A DNA stretch of 64,000 bases from Tubiluchus corallicola (Eukaryota > Priapulida > Priapulimorpha > Priapulimorphida > Tubiluchidae), in assembly GCA_030141605.1 (NCBI GenBank), contig JAQGDQ010000081.1:352397-416396 (forward strand), read 5' to 3'. Position numbers and translations under genes: made by a program. The notes under the pieces are model-generated. The model saw nothing but the letters and a program-made list of their open reading frames with translations. It searched no databases and had not been told where the DNA came from. Within the stretch, counting starts at the first letter, position 1. Every line of letters starts with the position of its first letter. Shown here in pieces: positions 50,861 to 63,160 of this stretch.

Positions 50861-51640
50861 TCCATGTACGTAGTTTGCATTTGTGGACGTTGCTTCTGAA
50901 TTAAAGTTTCACGTTCATAGATTTCAAAAGTTGTACTTTGAAAGTGTAAATGTCACTAAACTAAATCGTACTGAAATTTATTTTCTTATATATTGCTTTG
51001 CATATTTATTTGTTTATTTGAGACACTTGTAAAAATTATATTTTCTTAAAGGCCTCAAGCAACTGATACACGCTGAGTTAATAAATTAAAATAAAAACAC
51101 ACTTTTTCACACACACACATTGAAGAAATATTGATGTTAATTGGGGTAGAGTCAGCTAGTTGTGAACTAAAAGAAGTTAAGCTTACAATATTGTGATTAA
51201 GACTCTTTCGTATTATAATGGCCTGTTAGCAAAATAATATTTATAAATATTTATGCTAGCAAAAATAAATTGTGATATGCTTATTAATGCTACACTCTAG
51301 CTTAATTTGCAGCAAAATTTTATATTTAGCGCTCAACAATAAGGCTTACTTACGGATATTGAATGACTGTGGTAGAATTGGTTGGAATCTAGTTAATTAG
51401 TAAAGGTTGTCTTGTCAGATGAAACACTGAATCATCAACTATGTCTGGATCGGCATGGACCCCCCCCCCCCCCCAAATGAGAAAAATAGACGGAGACAGA
51501 TGAAACTGCCTTGAAATAGCTTCCTAGCTGCCATCCATTTAGTTGTTAGCCAGAATCAGTGTTGCACAACTATTGGTCGCATGCGTCAAAATCACGAAAG
51601 CACGTATTTTCTGTGTTACCTAAGGATTAAAAGTGAAATT
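50861..51640. other. Gene-free stretch with a poly(C)
   Basis: Contains a C homopolymer at about 51461-51474. No gene was seen. Confidence 0.5.
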
Positions 51641-52470
51641 TTGACTATTGCAAAAAATTGATGGTGATGGTGATGCTGTAGAACAAGTAAATGAAATGAA
51701 GTTCATAGGTCTTATCTTAAATGAATACTTAGATTGGAAACCACACTTAAATATGATTCATTCAAAAATTGCTAAAAACATCGGGTTAATTCAGTCGAGT
51801 TAAACATTGTTTTACCAAAGAACACTTATCACTCTTTATAATTGTCTAGTACTGTCATACTTAACCTACTGTAATATACTTTGGGGACACACTTACCCTT
51901 CATCTCCACTTAAATTAAATTTCCTCCAACGTAAGTTCACAATATTGATAGCTAATTTGAACAAACGTGATCTTAATCTTTTTAAGAACTATTCTATCCC
52001 AGCACTAAATGATTTAATAAATTTGAATTCCGCTATTTACATGTACAAAACTAAACTTAAATTACTTCCGCTTTCTTTGTAAACCCATGATCTATCAATG
52101 TAAGACATTACTCAACAAGATCTAATGAATTTATTACAAAGTATTGCAGGTTTGCTAAGTCGGTTTCTGTATTTTTATAGTTCGCTTTACTTCATACAGT
52201 TACCATCACATCTTTCTCTTTCTTTCTATTCTCCTTCAACTTATCTTTTCTACTTCTTTGGTGCTCCGTTTTATTTTTCTCAATCCACACTCATTATGGG
52301 TGTTCTCAACAAGTGATTACTTCTGGACTATCTCTCGAGTACTACGTGTCATTGCAGCTTGGAATCTTGGGTACATAATAAATATCCTATTAAATTCTTT
52401 GGAAGTGCTATGCTGTAATGATTGTTGTGGATGTGTTTAATAAATAAATGAAAATAAATAAATGAATAAA
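51640..52470 (+). mobile_element. 5'-truncated, inactivated non-LTR retrotransposon (reverse transcriptase C-terminal end)
   Basis: A plus-strand frame from about 51655 reads VNEMKFIGLILNEYLDWKPH, then SKIAKNIGLI, LITLYNCLVLSYLTYCNILW, and later LNDLINLNSAIYMYK. This is the conserved end of the reverse transcriptase of jockey/CR1-type LINEs, downstream of the catalytic motif. A stop (TAA, about 51799) interrupts it; another stop ends the frame at 52080. The characteristic HYSTRSNEF motif follows at about 52100 in a shifted frame. The tail is AATAAATAAATG repeats at 52438-52470. No endonuclease or catalytic domain remains, so it is a dead fragment. Confidence 0.85.
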
Positions 52471-52474
52471 AGAT

Positions 52475-53095
52475 GCTTGCCAGAACAGAACTTTTGTTTA
52501 AATTAAAATTGTGATATTATTGCCTTATTTGCGCAGTTTTTTTATATGTTAAAGCTTCATCATAACCTTTCACTTTGACGGAAGTATTGAATTTGCGCCT
52601 GCGCTCTGGTCAACTTCCGATCCATGCTTCAGGGCCTTTACAAACCGCGTAATTTAACAATCAGCCCTTTTAGATTTTAATACAAATGAGATTTTACTTG
52701 AGCGGAAATTAGAGAGGTGCTGCGCCTGAAGCCTTTAACACAACTCCCAGTAAAACTCTTGTTAAAGTGTAATCGCAGTTTGATTAGGGAATGTTAGATG
52801 ACGGGAGGATCCAGGTTTAAATTTAGTCAACGTGGCGACACGTAGCGGAGAAGGGAGGACGTAAACGTGCTAGATAAGCAGATTTGAGAGAGAGCTGCAG
52901 ATCTGAAAGATAGAAAACTGGTCATTCTCAAAGCTTCAGCTTATATTATAATGCTATAGTTGTGTGCTGTTTGAGTGGCGCTTGAGGCTCTGGAAGCATT
53001 CAGACGTGTAATTGTTTATCAGTGCCCAGGGTGCCAGACAGACAGGAAATTGCGACTTCTTCTCCTTCTTCCGCTGTTCGTGTCACCTTCCGTGG
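52475..53095. other. Gene-free stretch
   Basis: No supported gene. The stretch 52570-52900 is somewhat GC-richer. Confidence 0.4.
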
Positions 53096-53117
53096 CTTCT
53101 GGACTAGTTTGATTTGT

Positions 53118-53176
53118 GGAGAATCAAAAGGATCAAGCTAGCAAGTTTGAGCGGAGAATCAAAAGGATCAAGCTTG
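53118..53176. repeat. Short tandem duplication (~35 bp)
   Basis: GGAGAATCAAAAGGATCAAG occurs twice, followed by CTAGCAAGTTTGAGC and CTTGTAGATTTAACT. Confidence 0.85.
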
Positions 53177-54637
53177 TAGATTTAACTGTAGTTCAAAATA
53201 ATCGCACTTGGCAAAGGCAAAAGCGAGTAAACCAGCAAAGGCATTCTTTCTGTGGCTGATGGGTATCATCATGGTTGAAGATTTACTAGAATCGGTTTTT
53301 TTAGTCTAGATTACCACAGCCCTTTATATTCTTGTGTATAAGTTAAAAAATATCGTGCGCAAACATGACGGAGCCCTGTGTTAGAGATTTTTTCTATTGA
53401 AGTTGGTATAGATTAATTTCACGTGTTGCTGATTCAGTGCACTGATTTTCACTAAAACTAAAATTTAAAAAAACAGCTATAATACTGTATTTAGGTAAAG
53501 TAATGCTTGTAGATGGAGCTTAACTGAAAGCAATTTCTGCAAACGAAAAAGCTCTTTCGGTTTAACAAGCCATCCTACTCTTATACTTATGATGTAGCTG
53601 TGAACCACTTCAAGAGCTAGCCTTTAATGACCTGCCTTTATTCTAGTCTATGCTGAAAAAATTTATAAATAACACGAGATTATCTTTATATCCGTTCACT
53701 GCGCCTCGAATGAAACTGTCTGAAGTTTTGAGGCTTTACTTAAAAAGTAACAGAATTATATATATATATATCTATACAATATTATTTAAGTACTAGAAGT
53801 GTGCTATGCTTCTGTTGTATCGATGCTTTCACAGTGTGATTACTCTGGGCGTATGCCCTCTTAAGAGTGCTGGACCCGTATTTGTAGCTCTTCAAACAAA
53901 GCTCAAATTTAACAACTTTAGCTAATATGACATCAATGTTAAATGTCCAGTTTTCTCTTACGCTGAGCTACTTGTCGCTGGGTCTATTGTCATGGCAACT
54001 CGTTGTTTACACCAGCTGTGTGGTAATGTGTTAATCCAGAGAAACATAGGCGTGCTCCTTTATTTCAAGGACACTTGGTGAGTAGGGTTAGGGAACGTGG
54101 GTGGAACACCTTGCGGCGAATTACGCACTCGTGAATGCACAGCCGTTGTTCGTTTAATTACCACCTGCGTTACATTGTTCGGTTTTAAATGGATTACTTT
54201 CTAGTTACTTGTTTAGGTCCATAGGGTTATAATTTTTTAAATGTCAACCTGTATTATAAACTAAATCAAATAACTATTTATTGCTTGTCATATTAACTGG
54301 TTAAGGACGGTTAGAGGAACATAAAATATCACGTGATTTTTTTTTCTGAAAAGTTATAATCAAAAAGATTTTGACAAGATAAGGATTTGTAGTTTGCAGA
54401 GCCATTCATTCGTTGTATGCATGGCGTTTGTTTGACTGGCTCCGCTGCTTCACCTTCATTACTTTTAACCTAAAAATATATTTTGATGTTAACTACCTAC
54501 TTGCCTGTCTACTCGGTGCTTTGCCAAAATTGAATGACTAAAGTTAGTCGTTTTGTGAATTAATCATTTGATTCATTTCGAGCATTTTTGCTTCTAATGT
54601 GTTGAATCAACCTTTCCAACTAAAACTCCCAATATTT
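53177..54637. other. Gene-free stretch
   Basis: Contains a short TA microsatellite at about 53757-53771. No supported gene. Confidence 0.4.
53986..53999. promoter_or_regulatory. RFX-type X-box (imperfect)
   Basis: ATTGTCATGGCAAC differs slightly from GTTGCCATGGCAAC. The right half-site is perfect. No adjacent exon is recognised. Confidence 0.35.
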
Positions 54638-54760
54638 GCTAAGATAAGATAAGACACTTTATTTATAGTCGGTGTTTAAAACAGAGAACATTAGCCGAAG
54701 CTACTATAATCGACATGCTCATTGTCGCCTAAATACTCAGTTATTCACTGTTATGAGAAA
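54638..54760 (-). mobile_element. LINE-like 3' tail, minus orientation
   Basis: On the minus strand CACCGACTATAAATAAAG leads into TGTCTTATCTTATCTT: a poly(A)-like signal followed by short tandem TCTTA units. This layout is common at the 3' ends of invertebrate non-LTR elements. The body (higher coordinates) has no coding remnant, so its upstream limit is unclear. Confidence 0.5.
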
Positions 54761-57130
54761 GTAGAAGAGAACACCGCATTTCAGTCCACTACAGGTTAAA
54801 CATCCGGCTAAAAAGGAAAAGTGACATAAAGTTACGAAATGCTATTTTTTAGGTTTTTATATTTTATCAACATATACGAAAAATACCACGCCTAAAAACT
54901 TTATGCATTTATTCATTTTTATACCCATTGCCCTGGATTTATAGCTTATGAAAATAGCAAATCCTATTAAAGCACGAAAGCCAATATTAAATTAGAAAAT
55001 CTGAAAATTTTGTAACTCCATTTGAACTCGAACTCAAGACTTCGATTTTTCAGACTCAAAAGTTTAAACTGATTTACATTTCTTGTTATTTTTTGTCATT
55101 TGCTGTTCAAGTTATGTTTGCTGGGGTAATTATTATTGTTTTACCCTGCCATGTATGTAGGCTATCATGCAGGCCTTCTGTTTACACATCTGAAGATCAC
55201 GTGCTGGACTGTGGTCAGCCACAGCAGCAGCCTGACCATTACAGTTTCCTTAGTGCTTGCCGCCGATTGAGCAGCTTCCACCGCGTCTCTCCGAGCACCG
55301 CCTCTTTTCCCAGTTTTCCTGTAAAATAAGCGGAGCAAGTTGAGGTGGTAGCGTTTACCTCCAGCGCAACATTTTCGTGTGAATCCTAAATATAAGAAGT
55401 TAATTAAAAACCGATGTGGCAAGCTGAAAGAAGAGGAGGGCATTTCGACTCATCCCAGCTGATTATTCCGGAAACTGTTGCACGGTTGAGTCATGTTGCA
55501 AGATTTACGACCTTCTAAACTGCAACCTTTTTGAAGTTTGAAGGATTGAAACATTGGAACGTGCGAGAGTACAGCATACTCTATCTATTAGTAGGACTAC
55601 TACGATTGAAAAGGTTGGTTATTATGGTGTTTAGAAGGTAATTTCGAACGTCTCCATTAAAGTAGTTCAAGGTGAATTTAATCTTGATTTTGCTCGCGAA
55701 CTGGCTTCTAGCATTGACACCGAACGACTTTAAAAACTACTGTGTCATAGTATTGTGACTACTGAAGGTGCTAGTTGTACGCAAGGTTAAAATGAGATAT
55801 TTCACTCTGTATAAGGAGCAGATTCCAATGTTTTAAGGTAGGTTATAATCAAAATCGATGTCGATATTCAGTATTGCAAAAGAAAGAGGAAAATATTCAT
55901 TTTTTGTGTTTGTTTGTTTCCCAGCACCTGAGGCGCAGCATTTACGTAACGAAAAATTAATCAGTCTAGTTCTGACTAATGAATTATGAATTATAACATA
56001 CGTAGTTTCAAAAAGCAAATTAGTAAAATACTGTTCTAATTAAATTATTATAATGCTAGTTAATACAAATTACTAAATTTTATCCTCCAATTTTTATAGT
56101 TTATTACGAATCGTATGTGTGCCATAGTTGTCCAACTTTTGTAGGCAGAAAAAGTTGCGTGTCGAGGTCATAGGCGTTTTACAATGGTGCGAGAATCACA
56201 GGCGCTGTAAGAAGTTGCTAGAAATTTTGCAGCAGTTTTACCAACGATTTTAGTTGGGTATTTGACGGATAATAGTCGCAGTGTGCGACTGTCCAGTACC
56301 AAACAAATAAATTTTATCGCTTTATCGGTGATACTAAACACTGGGTAGGAAATTACTTCATACTGTACTATCATTATACTATTATGAAGGAAATATTATT
56401 ATATTGACTGACTTTAAAATATCGTAAAGTATTAAGTACGGAATACGAAACAAGTTTTTTTTTCAATATACTGTATTGGATGATACACCACTAAAAACGG
56501 CGCAAAACAGTAAAATAGAAACATGAGAAATGCTCGATCCATTTGTATTTTTTCACTGACGCAGCTGAGAGCGAACAACGAACACATTGCTTGCCTTTTT
56601 TGGTTTACTATTACCACCCCCTCCGTCTCCCCGACTGTGACTTGTTTTGCTTTTAGGGATTTACGACCTGTGTGTTGGGTCAGGCCGCGCATTTCGGTGA
56701 AATATGACTTGTTTTCCCTCTCGGGACAGTAAGAGGAACCTTTGTTTGTAACATGGCAGAGATCTCTGACCCCTGCCTCGACCAAAATCAAATAAGGACA
56801 TTGATTCTATTTATCTCCGCATCAGGGCATGTTTATACGAAGCCACTCGTAAAACTTACTCGCTTCTGGGTCTTGTGCAAATTCGCTTACATTTTCAAAA
56901 TTAAGGATAAAATCAGAGAGGCGCTTCATTCGTACCTACCGAGGCTACAAGTCATACTAATCTTTATTGTAGGATATGATAAAAGCACATACGTGTTTTG
57001 AATGATCTGACAACCTAGGTTAATTCAGTGGCCAAGTAATTGCTTAGTTTCAGTAGTAATTACTCTAGCGTGAGCAGAGTATAACTTAGAAATGCCTGAC
57101 ACATTGATCAGCTATTGGAGTTGAATCAAA
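54761..57130. other. Gene-free stretch
   Basis: A GC-richer patch at 55150-55400 has open frames on both strands (55093-55329 plus, 55165-55443 minus), neither recognised. Nothing else was seen. Confidence 0.35.
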
Positions 57131-57285
57131 AGGGGCTGAATAGTCTAGGAAGCTATGATTGTTGAGCTTGCAATTCGAAATCACTTGGTTCAATATCAGA
57201 TTCAGGATTATTTTCGATTTTTTTTGTATTTCTTTATTTCGGCTAAGTTTAGAGGCAAAAATTTAGTTAATTGTGGAGCTATTTC
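57131..57285 (+). mobile_element. tRNA-derived SINE-like copy 4
   Basis: GGGGCTGAATAGTCTAGGAAGC resembles an A box region. GGTTCAATATC (57187-57197) resembles the B box at a tRNA-like distance. GGCTAAGTTTAG (57241) and AAAATTTAGTTAATTGTGG match copy 2. Confidence 0.5.
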
Positions 57286-60200
57286 ATTATTAATTAATAA
57301 TTATGTAGTTAGGACTACCTGCATGTTAATGATAGCCGGGTTTAACCATAAACATTCTACTCAAAGTCAGCGATTAACATTCTGTTGTTTTTCTTGCCCA
57401 AGTTGTCTTTTTGCTATATTAGTTCATAGATCTTTTTGCTACAGTTGTTATTGCTACAATTTCAGTTTTTTCTTGTTACGTGAATACTTTTTAATTAAAT
57501 TTTTGAAGATAAACTGCATATTTTGACGAGTGCACCTTGCCCTTCCACACTCGTTCTGCTTCAATTGAACACGCATTAGAAGTATCAGAGGAGCCCACGT
57601 GAGAATCATTTTACCGCTGCGTTCTGTTGTTGATGAGTTTTGCTGCACTAATCATAACACTCCACAGCATCCGACATCAGTACCAGATGAGTACGCTGCA
57701 GTACGCACGCTTGCTTGGAGGTTGTCGTATCCTGTCTGTTTTGTAGAAGTAAGAATCTCGGGATGACGCTGTTTTGATAGATGTAGGATAAAGTTTTGAC
57801 AAAAATGTCATAAATTAGGAAATTGTTTTGGTAGCTGCAGGACTAGTGGAAATAATGAAAACAATTTCAGAGCAATTATCACTTCCAGATAAACGATTTT
57901 ACTTGGATGTTTTCCTAGGAGCTGGGAGGCCAGGGATCCACGTGCCAAAATAATTACATCGTTAATTTATTACTTTTGTTTGAGGTGGAACAGAACTGGC
58001 GATTTGCAAAATTGAAATGTCGCCATTAACCTTGCAACTCGATAGGGCGTCTGCCTTCATTTGTAGTTCATAGTGTCAAATGCACGCTTTCAACGCGAAT
58101 AATAAACTCATCCATTTAAATTTTCTTCAAGCATGGACCAGAAAGTGGTCTGGCCGATTACTATAACATTTAAATGTCTTAAATGGGAAATACAAGCTGC
58201 AGTTATTCTAAAATAAATTATAGGTGTAGAACTAACATTATGCTCTACCCCATTACTAATGGCTTCCATAGCTTACCAACCCTTGGAATGCATGCTGATT
58301 CAACCAGCCCCACGCTTAGGCTTCATACTGGACCCATTTGCATGTGATAAACAAAAGCAATCCACTCTTGACGAGCAGGCGTTGTTCATGTTATCACAAT
58401 AAACACATCATCTAGTTTACTAGCCGTGCTCACGTGCGTTACATATTGTAGAATAAACTTGCAAACTAGGAGGGCGACAAAGAAGCCACATTTCTAAAAG
58501 TTTAACTTTCAAACATTGTAATGATTTTAGATATAAACAGTATAAAATGATGTAGAGGTAAACAATGCAACGATTGCAGAATCAAACAATATAATTGAGG
58601 TAGGTGCAAACAATGTAACATTATTGTGTTTAAGTTAAAAAAGTTAGGGACAATTATTACACCTTGCGATACACCACGATACGATTCACATTAAATTCTA
58701 AAAAAACGTTTGCTGAAACGTTATATACATGGTTTAAAAAACTTTGTTGTGAGATTATTATTAATTACGAATTGTTGTCCGTCTCTTCGGAATAAATTTG
58801 GAAATTTTTATACTACCGTGTCCATGGTAAAATGGAATTTGTTGCACGTTTCGTTGAAGGGGACACAATTGAATGTGTTCATAACCGTAGAAAATCGAAA
58901 ATCGTAAAAATTTGACACCTGCTTGCGATGTCAGCCATAACAGCATTTTAATACAGATAAACGTGTCGTAAACTTATAACAGCCGTGTTTCTGATAACAT
59001 TAAAGTCACTACACAACAGGTAGTTAACTCTTTGCAAGTTAAGCGTGGCTGTCTGGGATCCATTTAATAACACGTATAAAAACTTCAATTTTGGGCGAGG
59101 TTCGACTTCTGTACACGAGTCTGACACATGTCATTGGCTGCAACATTGCTTTTTGGCCTGAATTCCATCTACTGGATTTAGTGACCGTTGCAAGTGCTAG
59201 CCCCGAAGCGTTGTTTTATAGGCATAATACTTTTATAATTATAAGTTGTATTTGTATTTATTGGTAGAGGAGTTATAGTTGGTTGACGCCCATACTAGTG
59301 CAGAGAAATGATATTTTAAAGCTTTTGATTTGACTCGTAGTGTTCAGAATCTAATAAATAGACCTGTAATAACTGGACGATGAACGAATTGAACTCTGTA
59401 TTTTACTGTTTTCATTAATTGTGTTTTTTACAATTTAAACACTTTTAGGGCGCTGTCACAAGTCTTTATTCGCTTACTTCTTTCGAAATTCGAATGTGAC
59501 ATCCATGTCACACTTACAATTTTTGATGTACGACTAAAGCCATCTCTTCACAATTTTATCCCTTCTTTCACTAGTTTCGCATAAATCTAATGGTAGCTAA
59601 GAAAAGTTGGCCGATTAAAGTATAATTTTGCATTTGTTCAATTGTAGTGGAGCGACAAAGATCGATAGTGTGTCAGCGAACTTACGCGTATTTTGCAAGC
59701 ACTCTCTATGCTCGAAATTGTATCAGCTTCACTTGTATAGTAAGAGAAGTGTTTCTAATGTATAAGGCGATACTCTTGTATACATATTGCATTAACCCAC
59801 TGGTCGGAATAATCTCATTTGGTTGTCTACGTCCAGAGAGCTTATTAGTATACAGGCTGCAACTCGGAACGATTTGAGTTGGTTTAATTCGCGTAGGAGG
59901 TCTGTTTCCCTGCCTCAGATTTAATTTTCGAATCTAACGATTAGTGGTGTGCCTGTAGGACTTTAGTTCCTTATTATTGTTGTAATGATGGTCTGTAAAG
60001 AAACATCAGTTCATGGCACTTAAATGTTCCAAACTCAATACCGGTAAGTCCTAATGACCAACAGAATGGCTCAGAAGACAGTATCACCAGTCTATTATGA
60101 CCAGTGGCTAGAAGGATTAATTTCAGTCACACCAGTGACTCTAAACTAAATTTATCGGTGCTGGATAATGAGGTATGCTTTGCGATAACGATATGTTTTT

Positions 60201-61560
60201 CGTTGGAATAATGACTTGACCTAGGAAAATACTAGAACACCATGTAGGAATTTACTACAAACGAAGACTGCTGTACAAGACATTTCGTTCCTAATCTGAT
60301 CTTCAATCTCTATGTTTTGATAAAGTGTAATTTGTATACATATAAAATATCACATTTTGTGTTGGCTGTCTAGATGGTTTCCTTTCTTTCTGGCTTGTTA
60401 CAGTCATGTTTGGTTTTAAGATACAAGTACCTTAGCCTGAGCTTGTATTATTCTTAAATGATCTGGGTCAAGAATGGCATTAGAAAGTATGATGAGGTGA
60501 AAGATATGATTCATTGCATTCTATGAATAATAGAAGAGTTGTGATTGAACGTGTATGAGCTATAGGTATATGTTTAGGGCGCTACATGCTTGTGAATGCA
60601 CAACGAAGAAAATACATTGATAGATACTCATGAGAAAAAATGCCTTTATTGCTTCTGTGCCTGTATACCTTGAGTCATGGCTTTTAATTCATTGCAATAG
60701 TTTTGCAGCAGAGCGTGTTTCGTGCGGTACCAAATGTCTTCTCGATTTTTACGAATTTACTCGGGAGATAATCTTTCTCACCATTGTGATTTCAATCCTG
60801 ACGAATTCTTTGTCCGGGTTTAAGAACGGGCAATTAGCTGAGTTTAGTGATGTCGCCAAACAAGCCGGGTCTGAAGATTGCTTCTCGAGTGGACGGGATC
60901 CAATTAACCCTTTCTCTCTCATTCTACACAGCTTTTGTTTTTTATTACTTAGCCCTTCGTTGCATAGCCTTGTATGAAAAGATTAGTGACGCAACTTGCA
61001 TGGATTAGTGAACAAAATGTACACTATGTACAGCATGCTTGTGTGCATTAGCATACTGTACTTAATGATACGCAAATAATGGCTTTCCAGATATCTGCCG
61101 AAATGTCACTCTGTCCACCAAATTCAATCTGAACTTCTGCATATTACATGTACGCATGCTTCATAACCGTATTAAGCCAGAATAAACACCAGGCTGTTTG
61201 GTCACTATTACCAAGTGGACGAGCGTGTGTTTATTTAGCGGACAGCGTCCACTCTAAGTTTCTGCAAGCCTCGGATTCTGATTGTTGTATCGCACTGGCT
61301 GAAATAATTTCATGGAGATTTTGGATATTACGGGACTCACGCGAGTGCAAGATTTATGTTGATTTGCAAAGTCTAGACGATATGTTCATGAATGTTGTAC
61401 ATCATTAATGCAGATTTTCGTTGGGGTTGCATTTGTATGTTTACACGCGGTTGCTGCAGTGCTCTGATAATCGTTTTATGACTAAGAAGCTTATTATGAA
61501 CTCTCGTTTAGAGAAGAACGGAGAGCATGAAGTAGTAGACTTCTTAAATAATAGTTTTTT
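57286..61560. other. Gene-free stretch
   Basis: AT-rich. A 115-codon frame at 60630-60977 lacks recognisable domains and splice context. No RNA gene or large repeat was seen. Confidence 0.35.
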
Positions 61561-61566
61561 AAGTCT

Positions 61567-61645
61567 TTAATCCAAATTATAGTCCCTTATACGGTGTAAT
61601 CTTGTAATCCCAAATTATAGTCCCTTATACAGTTGTAATCTTAAG
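61567..61645. repeat. Tandem duplication, period ~39 bp
   Basis: CCAAATTATAGTCCCTTATAC occurs twice in tandem, with GTGTAATCTTGTAAT and GTTGTAATCTTAAG following. Confidence 0.9.
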
Positions 61646-61717
61646 TATATCCTTAGTTACCCCAATGAAATGTTTATAGAACTGACTTGAAATAACGTGG
61701 GTTTCCAAAACTTGTGT

Positions 61718-61955
61718 GTGCGTGTGTGAGAGAGAGAGAGAGAGAAAAGGAGGAAAGGAAGGAGAGAGAGAAAGGGAGAGAGAGGAAGAGAAAGAGGGAG
61801 AGAGAGGAAGAGAGAGGGGGAGAGAGAAAGGAGGGAGAGAGAGAAAGAGGGGGAGGGAGATGGAGATGGAGAAGAAAAAGAGTGAAAGGAGGAGGAGGAG
61901 AGGAGGAGGAGGAGGAGGAGGAGGAGGAGGGGGAGAAGGAGAGGAAGATTGTTCT
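61718..61955. repeat. GT, GA then GGA compound microsatellite
   Basis: GTGTGCGTGTG, then GA/GGGA purine repeats, then pure GGA. Arg/Glu-rich and Gly-rich frames through it are artefacts. Confidence 0.95.
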
Positions 61956-62410
61956 TATTTATAGTATTTATAATAGTATGTTGACCAGTTATTGATCAGA
62001 AACTGGATTTGAGTATTCAGTATTCCTACTACATAATCTTTAATGAATACTGAATGCGAGCGTATTTGCATTCCACCAATCAAACCTTGCATGATGATTG
62101 CCTTATTCCATTACATCCTGGTCACGTGTTTTTGATACTTGCCCTAATATGTAATGAGGACTGGCCTTATAAAGGCAATTAGATGAATTAGCTTGCCATG
62201 CAGTGCCAATGTAGTACGCCATTGTGCTAGTGACAGAGCATTGATTGCATCAGAACTATTTAATAAGGATCTTATTATTAGTTATGCAAGTATGAAGTAT
62301 GACGCCTGTTTTGAAGGGAAGCCTTACTTGGCCACGGGTTTTATACTGAAAATTATTCTGGGAATCGGGTCGTCGAAAACCACAGTATGTTTAACTTCCT
62401 TAAAACGAAC

Positions 62411-62485
62411 CCAAGTTTTTAGTTAATTGATTAATCAATTAACTGTTAAATAACTCACCTAAAGAGATGTTTTAGCAGTGATGTT
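62411..62485. repeat. Direct repeat pair, copy 1 (AT palindrome plus shared tail)
   Basis: TTAGTTAATTGATTAATCAA with a palindromic core, then TAACTCACCTAAAGAGATGT and AGCAGTGATG. It recurs at 62683-62754. Confidence 0.7.
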
Positions 62486-62682
62486 TTAATATTATATACA
62501 GTTGAAATTTGGGTTTATATTAAAGAACAACTAACCTTAGAACAAATTTGCTGCAAAAGGAGACCGTTTGATCATTTGTGGTAACTGGCAACATGGAGAA
62601 AGCAACTAAGCCTGAATTCTCTTCCGTATATAGCAGTCACACCTGCGCCACCTGTACCCTTGAACAGTTGGTTGTTACGATT

Positions 62683-62754
62683 TAGTTAATTAATTGATCA
62701 GTTAATCAATTAACAGATAGTTAACTCACTTAAGGAGATGTCTGAGCTGTGATG
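62683..62754. repeat. Direct repeat pair, copy 2
   Basis: TTAGTTAATTAATTGATCAG, then TTAACTCACTTAAGGAGATG and AGCTGTGATG. About 272 bp from copy 1, same orientation. Confidence 0.7.
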
Positions 62755-62952
62755 AGCCATAATTAATTGACCATAACTTATTGACCATTAATTGACCATG
62801 ACCATAAGTGACCATAGCCACTGGTTTCAGATTCAAATCTCGATGTATTTCACTATTTTACACTACCTCCTTCTGCAACAAATTTATTGAAAAGCTAATT
62901 GTCAGAAATCGTAAGCCATTATAAATATAACTCATTATTAATTATGACTAAT

Positions 62953-63160
62953 CATAGTCAAACATACCTTTGAAATTAAATTTTATTAAATGGCTTAATT
63001 TTATTTTAAAGTGACATTGTATTTTACCATCTTACCACTCGTTTTACTATTTTGGCTATTCACAGTCAAATCATCTCTTTCAAATTAAACTTTATTAACT
63101 GTGTTAATTTGTATTAAAGCGACATGTATCTTACCGTTCATTTTTTCCCATTTTAGTGTT
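62953..63160. repeat. Tandem duplication, period ~108 bp
   Basis: CATAGTCAAA (62953) and CACAGTCAAA (63061) begin two units. Both continue with a TTGAAATTAAA/TTCAAATTAAA block, TTTATTAA, TTAATTT, TTAAAG(T/C)GACAT and TTACC. Confidence 0.75.

Noticed and set aside
60630-60977. 115-codon plus-strand frame with hydrophobic stretches
   Set aside because: Hydrophobicity comes from T-rich codons; no recognisable protein.
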